Part shown: positions 22,301 through 35,078 of the stretch, piece by piece | How positions within the stretch are numbered: position 1 is the stretch's first letter | How the letters are laid out: each line of letters starts with the position of its first letter | DNA from: Cardinalis cardinalis | Taxonomy: Eukaryota > Chordata > Aves > Passeriformes > Cardinalidae | Assembly (NCBI GenBank): GCA_014549065.1 | Contig: JACDOX010000038.1 | Coordinates: forward strand, 4,970,547 to 5,034,546 | Direction: 5' to 3' | Length of the DNA: 64,000 nucleotides | Made by a program: the position numbers and the translations under genes | Notes under the pieces: generated by a model | Database searches by the model: none | What the model was told of the DNA's origin: nothing | The model's input: only the letters and a program-made list of their open reading frames with translations

Positions 22301-25300
22301 TTGTCTTAATAGTCCCTGAACAGATGGATGGGGTCATGTGAGCCCGTGAAACTCTATCTGTTTTGGAGGAGTGNTGGGTGTGGTGCTGTGGTCATGGACA
22401 GATATATGTGTTGCTTTCACAGAGAAGCTCACTGTCCTCCAAAGACTGAATATCAACAAAATCCTTCCTGTGGGGACTTCCAGTTCTGCCCGAGCCAGCT
22501 GTAAATTCCTTTGAGGCTAAGACTAAGAAAACTGGAATCCTGGGAGGGCTTTGGTACAGTCCCAAAACCATTTCCACTGAACCTTCCCAAAAATATGGTT
22601 TCTCTGACCCAGGAATGTGAGCTCTGTAACAATGCAAAGCTGAAGTCCTAGACCGCTGGAATTAACCAGTATTAGCTCATTGCTTCTTTGCACTCNGTCT
22701 GTCTCAGCTAACACAAAAATCATTTTCCCTCTGGGACACAGACTTGGTTCCATTTTTGTGTAGCACCTGGCACAATGGGGATGTTGGTATTTGAGTGAGG
22801 TGCTACCTCTATATAAACAAATTTAAAAATTTGTGGGACCCCTACTTTCTTCTTTGCTGCTTTTGAGTTGATTATTTAAGAGTAAATGATCATAAAGCAT
22901 CTGAGTGAGCTGAGCAGAGCTAACGGCTGCTTCAGCCAGGAAATGCCTGAGGAGCAGGGAAAACAGAGATTGAAGTATAAATTGCTGTAGCACAGTGGAA
23001 CAGAATACATGAGCTGGTACAGACTTGCTGAAGCAGGAGATATCAGAAAAGTAGTTATGTACACAGAGAGCTCCTCTACTGGTCCCAGCAAAACTGGAAC
23101 AAAACTACATTTGCTCTACNGCAGGTGAAGGTCCAGTCCTCCAAACCCAGGACAGCTGGCCATCCTCACCACTGGACCTACCAGCTGCCTCCTCACTTGT
23201 CAGACCTCCTGCTTTTGCCTTCTGTCCCTCACCATCTGTTTGTCTTTTTCATGGGAGAGGTCCCTTCCAATTGTCACCCTCTGCATGAGCCAGTTGAAAC
23301 ATTTGCCTCCCCTACCGGGACAAGTTTCCTTCACATTTTTTGTGCTTCCTTGCGTGATACAATTTCTTTTCTGAATGANTATTCACAGTCTTCCCCTTTT
23401 AAACACAGAGGTTCTAGAGCGACATAATGCTCTTGGAGCAGATGCCCTCCCTAAAAGCCTTCCCGTTGATGTTGAGGCCCCAAATGTCAACACTGTCTTC
23501 CAAGGATATAGAATGTAATCCAGGCATCGCTCCCTGGCCTGTGGTTTCTCTGTTGCAGTGAAGTGTCCAGTGAGCAGACAGCCAGAACAGCCACCAGCAT
23601 GCCAGAAAGGGCATGTCAAGGGTGGGAAAGAAGAGTGGCTGCGCCACATTGTGTTCCAGGCATGTTTAGTTGGCACATGGTCCCTGAGGGACTGCTGGAT
23701 GCTGGAGTATGTTTAGGGCAGCTTCTGGGCTACTTGAGCTCACAGTGAGAGAGGTAAGGCAAAATCATGCAGCTGCACCCAACTCCTAGGGACTGTCTTC
23801 CTTCCCACTGCTTGTGAGAAAGGTCTGAGCAGAGCAGAGAGAACTTAGATCCACATCACACCACACACCAACTTCTCTGCCTCTTCCTACCTGCCAAAGT
23901 AGGAGGGTGGGAGTTCCAGAGAAAACTTTCATCTGAAATTGGGAAAAAGACAAATTAAGAATAGCCAGGTGGTTTGCTGTGCTCACACTCTTCTTTGCAT
24001 CCTAAAGTAGCCCCACAGACTGACATGAATGATCTTATTAACTTGTGCTCACATGAGATACACACAAACACAGAAGCAGGGAAGGCTTTCAGGGCTGTTC
24101 CCAGCTCTGAAACAGCTCTTTGACAGGGCTAGACTGGTTGTTTTTTTTCTCCCCAGATGAGAGGCTGGTCAACACCACCCCTAAACTCACCTCCACTCCC
24201 AAACAGCTGTTTTGCCAAAGGGTGGAGAGGCAGACCTCCTGACTGAGGGTGGAGCAGTTTGAAGGGGAGGAAAGCAGTGACTTCACTTCTTATTAAGTAA
24301 TAGCAGAGCGGGGTATGCGTCACTCTGAAAAACAAGACTTTGGGTGGGGGCAAAGGCTCTCTGCAGCATCTTATGCATGGAGCCTTTCCCTTTGTGGAAA
24401 ATGAACAGAATACACCATTCTGAAGAGTGAATTTAGAGAGTAAAANATGTTGAGGACCTTGTAATCTTTTTTAAGGGGATTCAAGAAGAGCATCAAGGTG
24501 AAAGGTCTCATAATGTCTTTTGGGCTAGACTTTAGGAAACACTTTCCTCCAGCAAGGATAAAGAAACATAGGAATAGATCGAGTCCCTGTGAAAAAAGCA
24601 GCACGTGGGGGTCAGCTTTCATAGGGGGCAGAGGGAACTGGGGGTCTGTGTGCAAATACTAGGGGAGTGATGGCAGGACAGACAAAGGTGTCTTTGTGAT
24701 CAGAGAGTTACCTGCAAGGGGACTGCTCACAACTTCCTTTCACCCTGTGCAATGAGCAAGTATCACAGGATCTGGGTCTATCTCCCCAAATAATCCTTTC
24801 CCTGCAGCTGACTCCTTCAGGGCTGTATGAACAGCCTCAGGCCAGTGTGTTGCATTCTCTCTGACTGATTCAATTGGCTTCTGCCAGTCCTGACTATTGC
24901 TGAAACAGTCTCTCAGGCTTGAGAGCAGTCTGGTATGTCAGACATCGTTCCAGGCTGTTCTGAGCAGCACAAGAGTAAGAAGCAGTCTTGGATTCCAAAG
25001 GCTTCAAATGTAACATATTTTCGTGCTGTTGATACTGTTCATACTGCTCTGAAAGTGCAATTGCCAGAACGGTCGTTGGAACAGAAGCTGTAAAAAGCCT
25101 TCCCAAAGACTGTGCAATGCTTGTGGCATCAGCAAAGCGTATCTCTGCCCCCATTTGCAGTGGGGACATAACCAAAGGCTCTTGTTTCCTCTCCTTGGCC
25201 TCCCAGCTGAAACTTAGAATACCTTGGCAGTGTCCTAGAGACACGTGGCAGTGTGGGGGCACACCTCCCTCATTCCCCTGGCTAGCAGAGGGAACTGCAG

Positions 25301-27510
25301 CAAAGTGTGTGAGTGCTGTGCATCATTGCTGGCATGTGCTTCACTTGTTGGGCGTTTACCCAGGATTTTGCCTGGGCATGTTTGACCTTAGAACCATGCT
25401 ACCACTCATGTGAGTTATTTTATATCCAGTTTTTACACACCTTTGCATACTGCAGCCACACATGGTAAGCATGTGTCAGATGCAGTCAGGAATTTGGGCT
25501 CTGCTTAGGAGAGGTGTAAAAGCTGCCAAGGGGTGGTATCAACAGAGCATAAATAAAGGACCCTTTATTTTTTTCCTGTATATAAACTGGAAGTCCAGTT
25601 TTGTGGTACCAACCTCCCAATGGCTCCTCATGCAGACTTTCACTAGAGACTCATCAAGTCTGCAAAGAGCTCAAACACAGACAATAAGCAGCTTTCCTCA
25701 CCCTAGCCTCAAGTATACAACAAGGGAAAGATAAAAAATTAAGGAAGGAATAAATGTACTCTTTCTTCCAGTCTGACTGACCACAGCAAGGGCAGTTCAA
25801 TTTCATTAATAAATAGAATTTCATGTTCCAACTTCCAACCTGAGAAAAATAAATTAACTGAGTGTTCAGAGAGTTCTACTGCCTTGCTCACAAATCACAA
25901 ATGGCTTAGCAGAACAGCAGTGTTTTGGAAATAAAGAAGAAAAGGACAAAGGAACATAAACAACAGGCATCCACCAGCTCCCAGAATGATACTTGCCAAA
26001 GCCCTTTCTCATTGCTGGCACAGCTGCTAGAGCAGACCATTGCTCCGCAGGTCTGGAAACATACTGCTCACATCTGACAGTTCAGGGGGACTGTCACACA
26101 CCTGCTGGGTAGCAAAGGCTTCCTCAAGCTGGAGCTGAGATAGGGTAGGAACCCCTGACCAGTCTCTCTGGCTTGCTGCTTCTTGCAGCTATTCTAACTC
26201 CTTTAGCAGCTTCTATTAAGTGGGTCCAGTTAAGCTTCTCCCACCACCTGCAGTTCCTGTTAAGTACTCCTGATCCTCACTGGGTTCTGGCTTTTTGTTG
26301 CTCAAAGATAACTTCTTCAACAGACTTTTCTGGTCCTCTAGTTTGCTGTATTTTTATCAGCAAAGACGGCAAACCATTACATGAGGCTAAGGGTGGTGAT
26401 CTACTATGGCACAGCTAGTCCCAGCTTTTCACACTTAGTCATCCTCATTATCCTCATTTTTATGCTGATGATGTTATTGTTTTCTTACACAAATCCCCCC
26501 AATATGTGCTAGCATATGTGGATCAGTATTAGGCCCACCTCTAGGCTGTTTCAGCTCTTTTCTCTCTGAGGCCAGTAGAGCAATTCTGCCCCTATAGCTC
26601 TCCATCCCTCTGGGCTGCCATGCTGGTCAGCCAACAAAACAGAAAGGAAAACACAGGGTCTAAGTTAGTTCCCTGTGTCTTGCAGGCAGCCTGAGCCTCT
26701 CATTAGGATTCACCAAAGAATAGTAGTTGTCTATATAAGCCTCAGGACAATCCTCTGTTAACAACAACTTTAGACCCTAGTGTCATATCTGTGCTGCAGA
26801 CAGATGAACTCAGAAAGGCTAAGCCATGCTAGAGAGTTTGTGAGTCCCAGTGCTTCTCCACCCCTTCCCTGTTTTCTTAGAGCAGGCACTATTCCCTTCC
26901 CAAACCAGGGAATTAGTAACAGTAATGGGGGAACGTGTCACCTCTGCATGCTGAGCGTGACTCACAAAGTCAATAGGGCCTCAGCAGCTGAGAGGAACAA
27001 TGAGTTGTGTTCTCAGTTATGTTTTTTTTGGCTACACCATCACTGGAGCCCAGAACAAGGGCAGTGATGTCATGGCCATAGGCTTAATGTGTAAGTATCA
27101 TATACAACACCACGAGCTCTCTGTGATCTGTTACTTCCACATTAACGTAACTTGGGGCATATACACACAAATAGTTGCCAGAGCCAAGAATAAGTCATTT
27201 GGAACAGATTATTTTATTTCAGGCTTTTAACAAGAATGCTTGCCAGTCCCAACAGGCTCATTCTGGGGAGGTAGTACCTAGCTCAGTCCTGAGCTATATA
27301 ATTTAGTCAAGACCTTAGCCATAAAGACAGAAGTTTGGAATGTAGAAATGGGCAGACAAGAATCCTGCTAAGAAATAGCTTACATTTTTCTGACAATTAG
27401 CCATTGTTGCAAGTATTTATATAAATAAAGAAAGAGTTAGAAAAAGTTCTGAGACAAAGGAGGAAATTACTCCCAGCCATTTTCAAGAAAATTACTTTGA
27501 AGCATTTCAT
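16316..27510. other. Intronic stretch without gene
   Basis: About 11 kb of SYN3 intron. All open frames are under 125 codons and look like chance. It contains a 13-base tandem duplication (TTCTGAGGGGTG at 18663-18674 and 18676-18687), a pyrimidine-rich patch at about 19017-19060 and a weak reverse MIR fragment near 26795-26870. No LTR element or gene was recognised. Confidence 0.6.
26795..26870 (-). mobile_element. Weak reverse-oriented MIR core fragment
   Basis: ACAGATGAACTCAGAAAGGC followed by TAAGCCATGCTAGAGAG resembles the reverse MIR core (cagatgaggaaactgaggc, then ttaagtgacttgcccaag). The match is short and diverged. Confidence 0.35.
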
Positions 27511-27711
27511 GCACTTGCATTTGAGCAAGACTTTTCTCCATTAGGCTCTGAGTGGAGTGGGGAATTGTTTCTTCCTTTCAGAAATGTGCTGTGTGTATTA
27601 AGTGGTCTGTGGAGGCACTTGCATTTGAGCAAGACTTTTCTCCATTAGGCTCTGAGTGGAGTGGGGAATTGTTTCTTCCTTTCAGAAATGTGCTGTGTGT
27701 ATTAAGTGGTC
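27511..27711. repeat. Recent 104-base tandem duplication (two copies)
   Basis: Copy 1 runs 27511-27614 and copy 2 27615-27711, starting GCACTTGCATTTGAGCAAGA in both. They appear identical over about 97 bases and diverge at the right edge (ctgtgg versus caaagg). Such identity beside old intronic sequence means a very recent duplication or an assembly artefact. It has no coding content. Confidence 0.95.
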
Positions 27712-29384
27712 AAAGGAGGCAGTGCAGGAGGGGGTGTAGAGCTGAGCATACAGTGACATTGTAATCAGAGGCCAGCCCCTGGGTCACGCAGGCAAGCTCG
27801 AACTCGCTGTAACCTGCCTGGAGTGGGTGCTGATAACAACTCAGGCTGCAGAGTTCACAGGGAGCTGTTAGCAAACATCCTCACCCCAGGAACTGTGCAG
27901 GGAGGGAGCCTGCACTGGGCTCTGGGCAGCCCACAGTGCTGCTAAAACCCAGCTCAGGGCATCTGAACTGCACACGGATGGGGCTGCAGGAGCTACTGCC
28001 TGCTTTCTGCAGGGACAGCTGTGCCAAGAATGACAGTTCCCTGCTTTATAAAACTCTTCCCTAATGTATTGCCAGGTGCATCAGGTGACAAGGCCTGCCT
28101 CTGTCCCATGGTATGGGCCTCTCTCATAATTTGCTGGGTTAAGCCAGGATTCCTCTGGCCAGAAAAACAGGGGAAGCCCTGAGAATTCATAACACTAAAT
28201 CTTATCTCAAGGGAAAAAACAGAGGCATGTGTGTAGAGGCTTGTTGAACTACGCATTCCTCTAATAGTTTCCCAACGCTGCGTACCAGTGGGACAGTCAC
28301 TCACTTTGCTGCGTGTTCCCAACAGGCTGGAACCTTTATCTGCTGGGCAGGCTGGTGCTGGAGCCCTGCCAGTCTCCCTGGAGAGCAGCTGTGGCCCCCT
28401 CAGTTCCTGTGCCTCTGCACTGGGCAGCAGATTGGCGGAAGCTGGTGCAAAGCTGCCTGTCTGATTAAATTTGTTATTTTGCAAAAGGATTTAGCTTTGC
28501 TTGTTGGTTATTACTTAAGAAAAATCCTAAGCTGGTGCTTTAACCTGTTTTAAACCTTTCACAGGGTGAAAGAATCTGGTTCCTTTGCTTCCAAGTTGTA
28601 AACAAGGAGCAGAAAGCTAAGAGGGAGAGGAGAAAACAAAAAAATTTTAAAATACTATTTTTCTTACATTTTTTTATTTCCCAATCAAAAAATTTGTTAA
28701 AAATTTCTTGTACTAAAGGGCTGCCACATCAGAAGTGTTGCTGAACTTTGCTTCTGAAAAAAATCTGACAACAGGTCATTAGCCATCTCAGACATACTCC
28801 AGCTCCCACACATACCTGCTGTCTCTCCAGGGATGTGCTAGTAAGCCCATCCAGAAGGGTTTGTAGATTCTAAAGATGATGAGAGATGCTCACATGTTTC
28901 ATATTTTTTCCTGTACAAAAAAAAAAAAGGCAGAGGAAGCCAAATCAAATAAACCACTTATTCCAAGAAAAGCTGCCTATATACAAGATTCACTCTGGCT
29001 TAATTGAGCTTGTAGCTGACTGTTAATTAAAACAAAACATTTTCAGCTGAGAATGTTTCAGGTCAGCAGGGACTGGTAGGCTACAAGTGAAGATGACTGT
29101 AAATGTATTGTCTGAGTACAAAAACTACACTCAAATACTGTTGTGGTTGCTAAGCCAGAAATTGCCCATGAGAAGTGCCCAAAGAAGGGCTGACACTGAA
29201 GTTTTAATTTCCATACTCTGATACATGCAATGTAGATCATTTCTTTCACAGGATTCCTGTCACAGGATTTCTGCAATTACAAAAATAAACATTTCAGATT
29301 TAGCTTTGTCCTTCTGCTCAGTGGATGAACTTAGATCGTCTTTAGTTCATAGGGTTTAAACAAAGTTCTGAGAGCAGAATGACT
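27712..29384. other. Intronic stretch without gene
   Basis: Includes the longest minus-strand open frame outside the CpG island (163 codons, 27993-28484), in locally GC-richer DNA with few CpGs. Its peptide has no recognisable domain or signal sequence, so it is judged chance. An A run lies at about 28917-28928. Confidence 0.6.
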
Positions 29385-29500
29385 AACGTAAAAGTTGTTC
29401 CTAGGGACTTAGTTTAGTGATGGACTTGGCAGTGTTAGGTTAATATCTTGACTTGATCTTAGAGATCTTCCCCCACTTAAACAATTCCATGATTCTATAT
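29385..29500 (+). mobile_element. CR1 LINE 3' end fragment
   Basis: Matches the avian CR1 3' end in order: a TAGGGACTTAGTTTAGTGAT segment, GGACTTGGCAGTGTTAGGTT, CTTGATCTTAGAGATCTT and the terminal octamer-type repeat as CCATGATTCTATA. Plus orientation, heavily 5' truncated, moderately diverged. Confidence 0.85.
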
Positions 29501-32500
29501 GTCCTCATTTAAAGTAACCTGAAGTATAAGAATGAGAAAGGGAGGAGATGTAAATCTGGACAATGCTGAGGACCAGAACCAATGCTTTGTCCTTGTCCTT
29601 TATGCTAGATTATTTGGAGATAAAGGAGTTTGGAGGGATTACCAGCAAAGATTCCCCNCTCTCAGAACCTGGTTGTTGCTGTAAACTGCAGAGCTGAGCT
29701 AGCCTGTTGGTCCCTTGCAGAGAACCTGCCACTTGTAAAGTGCTATTTTCTGTTGGAAGCAAGATGGTTACTGTGATGTACAGCACAGGCTCCTTCCTAA
29801 CCCATGACCACTGCAAATATGTCAGTGCCTCTGTTGTACACACAGAGCATGCATGACAGGCTTTGCTTCATGTCACTGGCAAAATCCTTTTTTTGATCCC
29901 TCGTAAGGAGAAATACAGAAAATAAGTGACAGTTCCTCTGCAAGTATTGCCATCACTAGGATGGTCTGCCTAGCTCCTCTCCAGTAGGACCCACTCCCAG
30001 ACGTCAGCTGGAGAAGTCTCAAGGCCTTTCTGACATCTTCATGACACACGGGACATCCTTATGTCTCCTGCTTCCTTTCTTTTTACCATTTCAGCATGGT
30101 AAGGATGGAACAACACTGTGAGCCACTTCACTTACACTCTTGTGCGCTCTATCCTCTATTTCCCCAGATCATTATATCAGCTTTAGTGACAATCTGTGTT
30201 ACTAAAATGGCACAGAGCCAACTACTGAATGGGCTAAAACCTGGCATAGGACTAGCTGTTGTAAAGTTCACTAGAAAAACAAACTTCAGCTGGGTCATCC
30301 TTAAAAGAATGTCTTTTTTTTCTTTCATTGCACCTGATCCAAGCTCCTCATTCTCAGTTTTTAGGCTGAGAATATCTGTGCCTTCCCACTCCCAGTACTA
30401 CCCCAGTCTGCCATTATTTTCTTAGAAGTACCTTCTGAGGCTTACCCTTTCCTCTTTGTGGTGTGCTGCTTCCTTCTGTCCCACTCCAGAGTCTGTGGGA
30501 CCGACGCAGGCACAGCCAGCTAGCTACCCTAGGGGTCTCATGCAGCAGAAAGTCATTGTGGGACACATGGTACTGAGGCAAAGTAACAGCCAACCACTTC
30601 CCACTTTCTGGAAGATTATCAGCAGTTCACAGAGGGGGTGCACAACCAAGATAATCCAGAAAATGCCTATCTCACTTATTCTGAGCCATGTCANGTCTTC
30701 AAAAAAATAATCTTGTTGAGTGGCAACTGCATCGTTAAAGGCATATTATCATGAATGAAAGATTTTTCATACTTTTTCTACCTGAAATGGACAGCTCTTA
30801 TTTCCCATACAAATGTAGCCTTCTCATTCTCTTTCCAGAGGCTCCTTAAAAGCTCTGACCCAACAGTTTTCCACAGTTTGATGTGGCATGCCCACAGCTC
30901 AGATTTTCTTGTTATTGTATCTGCCATTACAGTCTGCAAGATACTGAAAGGCAAGCTTCATACTTGGGCTTTCTGTAATGACCTCCCCATAGATATTTCT
31001 GTGTTAATAACTGTAAAGAGAATACTGCAAATAGCAGGAATTATGATAACTATAAGGTGAGTGGTAAAATTATTCTTGAAATCAGCCTTACATGTGAACA
31101 AAATGTAGTAATATCCCTTCTGGAGAAGCCAGAAGCACTCTCCTCTCGCAGGATGAAAGGAGCTAAGGAATGTGCTGGCTGGNGCTGAATCCCTGTCCTC
31201 TTGGGCCTTTAATGGGTTTCCTGCTCCTGAAGGTTCAAAGAGCAATTACAGTCTCCAGCAAAAGTACAGCAAATGGAAAACAGATTCTCTGCCTTTCACT
31301 GAAATGCCAANAAAATAAGTAACTGAAAGATGGACGACTCAAAGTCACCTCATTGCAGCCGTTGACTGAGCTGAAGGGAAGTTTCCCTCTGTTCATCCCC
31401 AAGGCCAAAGGCAGTCGCTGCCATGTGAAGTGGGTGGTGGGAACCCAGTTTGCTGACCCCTATCCCTGAGGAGGATCACATTAGTGGAGAGAAATTATAC
31501 CAGGCAGCTGGAAACTGCCTCTGGGCTCCAGCTCCTTCNCCTTCTTGTTGGGGGTTTGGTTTTGTGCCTTTGAATTGGCTTTTGGAGAGGAACAAAAGCA
31601 AGGTCAGGGCAGCTTGCTTCACTGCAGCAAGTCACCATATATATGGAGAGAGCCTTTTCCCTGAGAACAGGTTTCTTGCTTGGTATTCAATAAACTCTGC
31701 CATACAGGGCAAACTGAATAAGCCTGTCTGAAGTGAAAAGCCCTCCAAGTTGCTTTGCATCATGTTTCATTGCCACCTCAGATTACTTGAGATTAAATCC
31801 TATCATGGGTGGCAGGGAGAAATAGCTAATAAGTCTGAGCATCAGCAACAATACCAAATTGTACTCAAACAAGGATGCTTAGTATCCAGNGACAGTACAA
31901 GTAGGTCACCCAGCCAGCTTAGCAACAGGAGGAACTTCTCCAATAGGACTTAATTCTGGCACTGTTCAGTTGTACCACACTCATCTGGGATGTAGCTCAG
32001 CCCTGCAGTTCCTCAGGTGTAGAGAGGAAACCATAGCCTCATAATTAGACAGTTGTGACGAAATAATTGCTAAGGATTTCTTTGATCATCTTATATTACA
32101 AATTGATACTTCCTCTAGTTTTCCTTACTGTCTACAGAGGAAGAAGGAATCCATTCTCTCCTAACCATATGGATGTGTAATTCCCCTTAGCCAAACAGAA
32201 AACAAAGAAAAAATTGAATGTGAATGAGGATGAGTAAGGAACAACTGAATGAATAAAAGGCCCCCTTATAACAGCTCTGACCTGGATGGGTGGGGTTATC
32301 TTAATCTCTGACCTCCTGCTAACAAATATGGACTACAGGCAGAGAGTTTGGATATGAAATATCCAAATCCAGAGCCAGGCACATTTGGAGAGTGAAGGGG
32401 TTTTTTCAGTCCCATCTTTTCACATGAGGAAGAAGGACTTGCAATCAAAACAAAATTAAAAANTAATTGATTAAATTTTTTTCACCCTTTGAAACTCTTT

Positions 32501-32999
32501 CACTCTATCTGGGGTGGGGAAATAAGTCTGTTGTAATTAAATGTTATGACAGAATGCCAGGTAATTTTTCCCAGAAGATGATGTTTTAACACGTTTGAAC
32601 AACATAAGGTGAAAGTGGCCTTTTCCCACTGCAGTTTGATGAGTCTGTAGATGTTAGCTGGCAGTATCAGCTCACTGTCTCTACCCCAGGCCTCATCCCT
32701 TCTCCTTTAACTGCACAATTGATCTACATTGCAATTTTTGTGGGTAAGGAAAGAAGCAATAGTAGAATGGGAAAGCAACAGTTTTGAAACTTCCAGCACA
32801 ACAGAGGTACACTATCTTCCATAAATGCCTAATTTCAGTTTGAACATGGTCTTTCCTTTATCAACCCCCTTCTGTTGCAGATAGTATTTTTGGAGAATCT
32901 CTGTGAATTAATTTCGAAATAATACCCCCCAGTGCTGCTTTAGAAATGCCTAGAAATGGTAAAGCTCTGCTATCTTCTAGGCTTTTTAATGCCAAAGTT
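29501..32999. other. Intronic stretch without gene
   Basis: AT-rich sequence between two CR1 insertions. Open frames reach about 109 codons without any recognisable product. Nothing else was seen. Confidence 0.6.
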
Positions 33000-34020
33000 G
33001 GAAATAGGACTTCTAGGTGGATTAAAAATCAGCTGGACCACAAGACTGTGATCNTGATGATCAAAGGCTTAGCATCTGCTCACACCTAGTAATAAATGGT
33101 GTGCACAAGAGGTTGGTCCTGTGGTCCATGTGCTTCACCAACAACCTGGTTAGTATACACNTGCACCTTCGGAGTATCACTGGAAGATGCAAAATTATGA
33201 CATCTGGCAGATCAAATGACGTCTTCAACCTAGGGGCATCTCAAAGACATAAGGATTGTAGCTATAGAAACCTCATTAATTCCAGCAGAGAGAAGTGCAA
33301 AGTTCTTCATCTGAGCTGGAATGATTCCTACACTCTAGGAGGGAACTGGCTTAGATGAAAGTCAGGATGAAGTCTGGAGGTTGCAGTGGATTTCAGGCTA
33401 AATGAGCTGATCCTGCATTGATACCACAAGGCAGCTGTGTTCTGCACTACACTAGGAGCAGCATGGCTGGCAGATCTAGGAAAGTTCTTTTCCCTTGTGC
33501 CTGACACTGATGAGGCTGCATAGGACACACTATCCAGTCAGGAACATGAACATTGCAGAGGGATGGAGGAAACTGGAGAGTGTCCAGCAGAAGTCTAACG
33601 CTCTGACCAGAAGAGGTCAGAGGCCTGGAGCACATGATTGGCAAGGGTGTGCTGAGGCATGTTGAGGCAGGTGAAAGGAAGGCTAATCAAACAGCCTGCA
33701 ACTGCCTAAAGGGGAATTACAAGCACAACAGATCCGTGTTTTCCTCAGCAGTATCAGATGATACAGCACTGAACAGGAGCCACAGGAGCTGGCCATTAAG
33801 AAGGAAATTCCTATAAAGGTAGTGCAGCATTGGAACAGACAGGCCACAGAGGTCGTAGAATGTCTAATTTAGGCAGCTTTCAGGATGCAGCTATTCAGAG
33901 CTAGGGCTGACCAGATGATGTGCTGGCAATAGCACTTCTGTGAATAATTCTGTGGGTGGAGTAGATGACTTCTACAGCTGTTCCAATCACAATATCTATT
34001 GTTCTGTGATTCTTTACAGT
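33000..34020 (+). mobile_element. Degraded CR1 LINE, 3' kilobase
   Basis: About 1 kb of an old CR1 element in plus orientation. Landmarks in order: the reverse-transcriptase C-terminal region (GTTGGTCCTGTGG, then CTTCACCAACAACCTGG), GAGAGTGTCCAGCAGAAG, GGCCTGGAGCACATGATTGG, GCATTGGAACAGACAGGCCA, and the end TTGTTCTGTGATTCTTT. The reading frame is broken by many stops, so no protein can be made. As is usual for birds, it is 5' truncated. Confidence 0.8.
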
Positions 34021-34950
34021 NACTAGTCACTGAATTTGACACGAGGATTTCCCAAAGTTCACTGTACAGATAGAGTTATTTCCTAGCAGACTTAGATCAT
34101 TGCATGCCTGGCAGCTATTTTTCCTCTAAAATATGGTGAGCAGCATTATAGTTACATTTCCTCATGCCAAGCAACATGATTCCCATTTATTATTCTAAGT
34201 CAGCCACAGAGCATTCATACATAGAACTTGAGTTTGAGACAGATGCTCTTTGGGACGTATGTTGGCATCAGCTGTACAATCAGTNTCTTCTTCCATCAGT
34301 CCTTGGTCAGAGAGGACCTCACCAAGAAGTAACAAGGGATTTTAAAATCTTACACTCAGGTGAGGTTTTGAGAGCAAGCTCAGACCATCCTTGATAGTCA
34401 GAGACACCTTTTGGATTTTCTCTTCAGTTCTGAGAAGCTATAAAGACATTTTCAGAGGTATTCAGCCACAACAGAGATGGTGGCACAAAAATCCTGAAGT
34501 AGAGTCGATTGGCTTCGAATAACTTATTGTCGTGGAAAAATACTCTGAAGGCCCATGCCTATGTCCCAGATATATATGCGTGATACCTATGCAAGAAAAG
34601 GCACTTATTCAGGTGGCAGCAATCATTCCTTGCTGTGACAGCTAAAATGTGAATGCTAGATCCTCTTTTTACCAATGTAGTCTCTTTGTCACAGAGTGGT
34701 GTCCTGGGTCCTGGATACAGACACACAACAATGACAAAAAGCCAAAGTCTAAATCTGGTAACTGCAGCCCTTATTTCAGTCAATGACCCTTTAGTTTAAA
34801 AGGCTGACTAGTATCAAGGCAAACCCAAACTCAAAGTGTTGTGTTTTTACAGAGAATGCAATACTTTTACTCCACTATTTATGACTAATGTATCACAAGG
34901 ACTCAGAGCTGCTAGTTAATTTGCAATAGTATTTATGAATCAGAAGAGGG
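34021..34950. other. Intronic stretch without gene
   Basis: No coding exon or repeat was recognised; open frames are 76 codons or shorter. Confidence 0.6.
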
Positions 34951-35078
34951 ACAGGCTTGTGGTTATGGCTGGACTGACGTTTAGGATGTCTGGGTCCAAT
35001 TCCTAGTCTAGCATAGATTTTCCTTTGTAAACTTTGGCAGGCTGCTTCATCTCTCATCCTCAGTTCCTTGCCTACAAA
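34951..35078 (+). mobile_element. MIR-like SINE fossil
   Basis: Follows the MIR order: GGATGTCTGGGTCCAATTCC and TAGTCTAGCATAG (MIR GTCTGGGTTCAAATCCTGGCTCTGCCA), then ACTTTGGCAGGCTGCTTCAT and CATCCTCAGTTCCTTGCCTA (MIR TTGGGCAAGTTACTTAACCT and CTCAGTTTCCTCATCTG). Diverged but collinear over about 125 bases. Confidence 0.65.

Noticed and set aside
23245..23280. A CR1 3' end, because of GAGAGGTCCCTTCCAATTGT
   Set aside because: Only about 20 bases match and neither the terminal repeat nor flanking CR1 sequence follows.
27993..28484. A 163-codon minus-strand open frame
   Set aside because: No recognisable domain, signal peptide or splice context. The length is within chance for 64 kb of moderately GC-rich sequence read in six frames.
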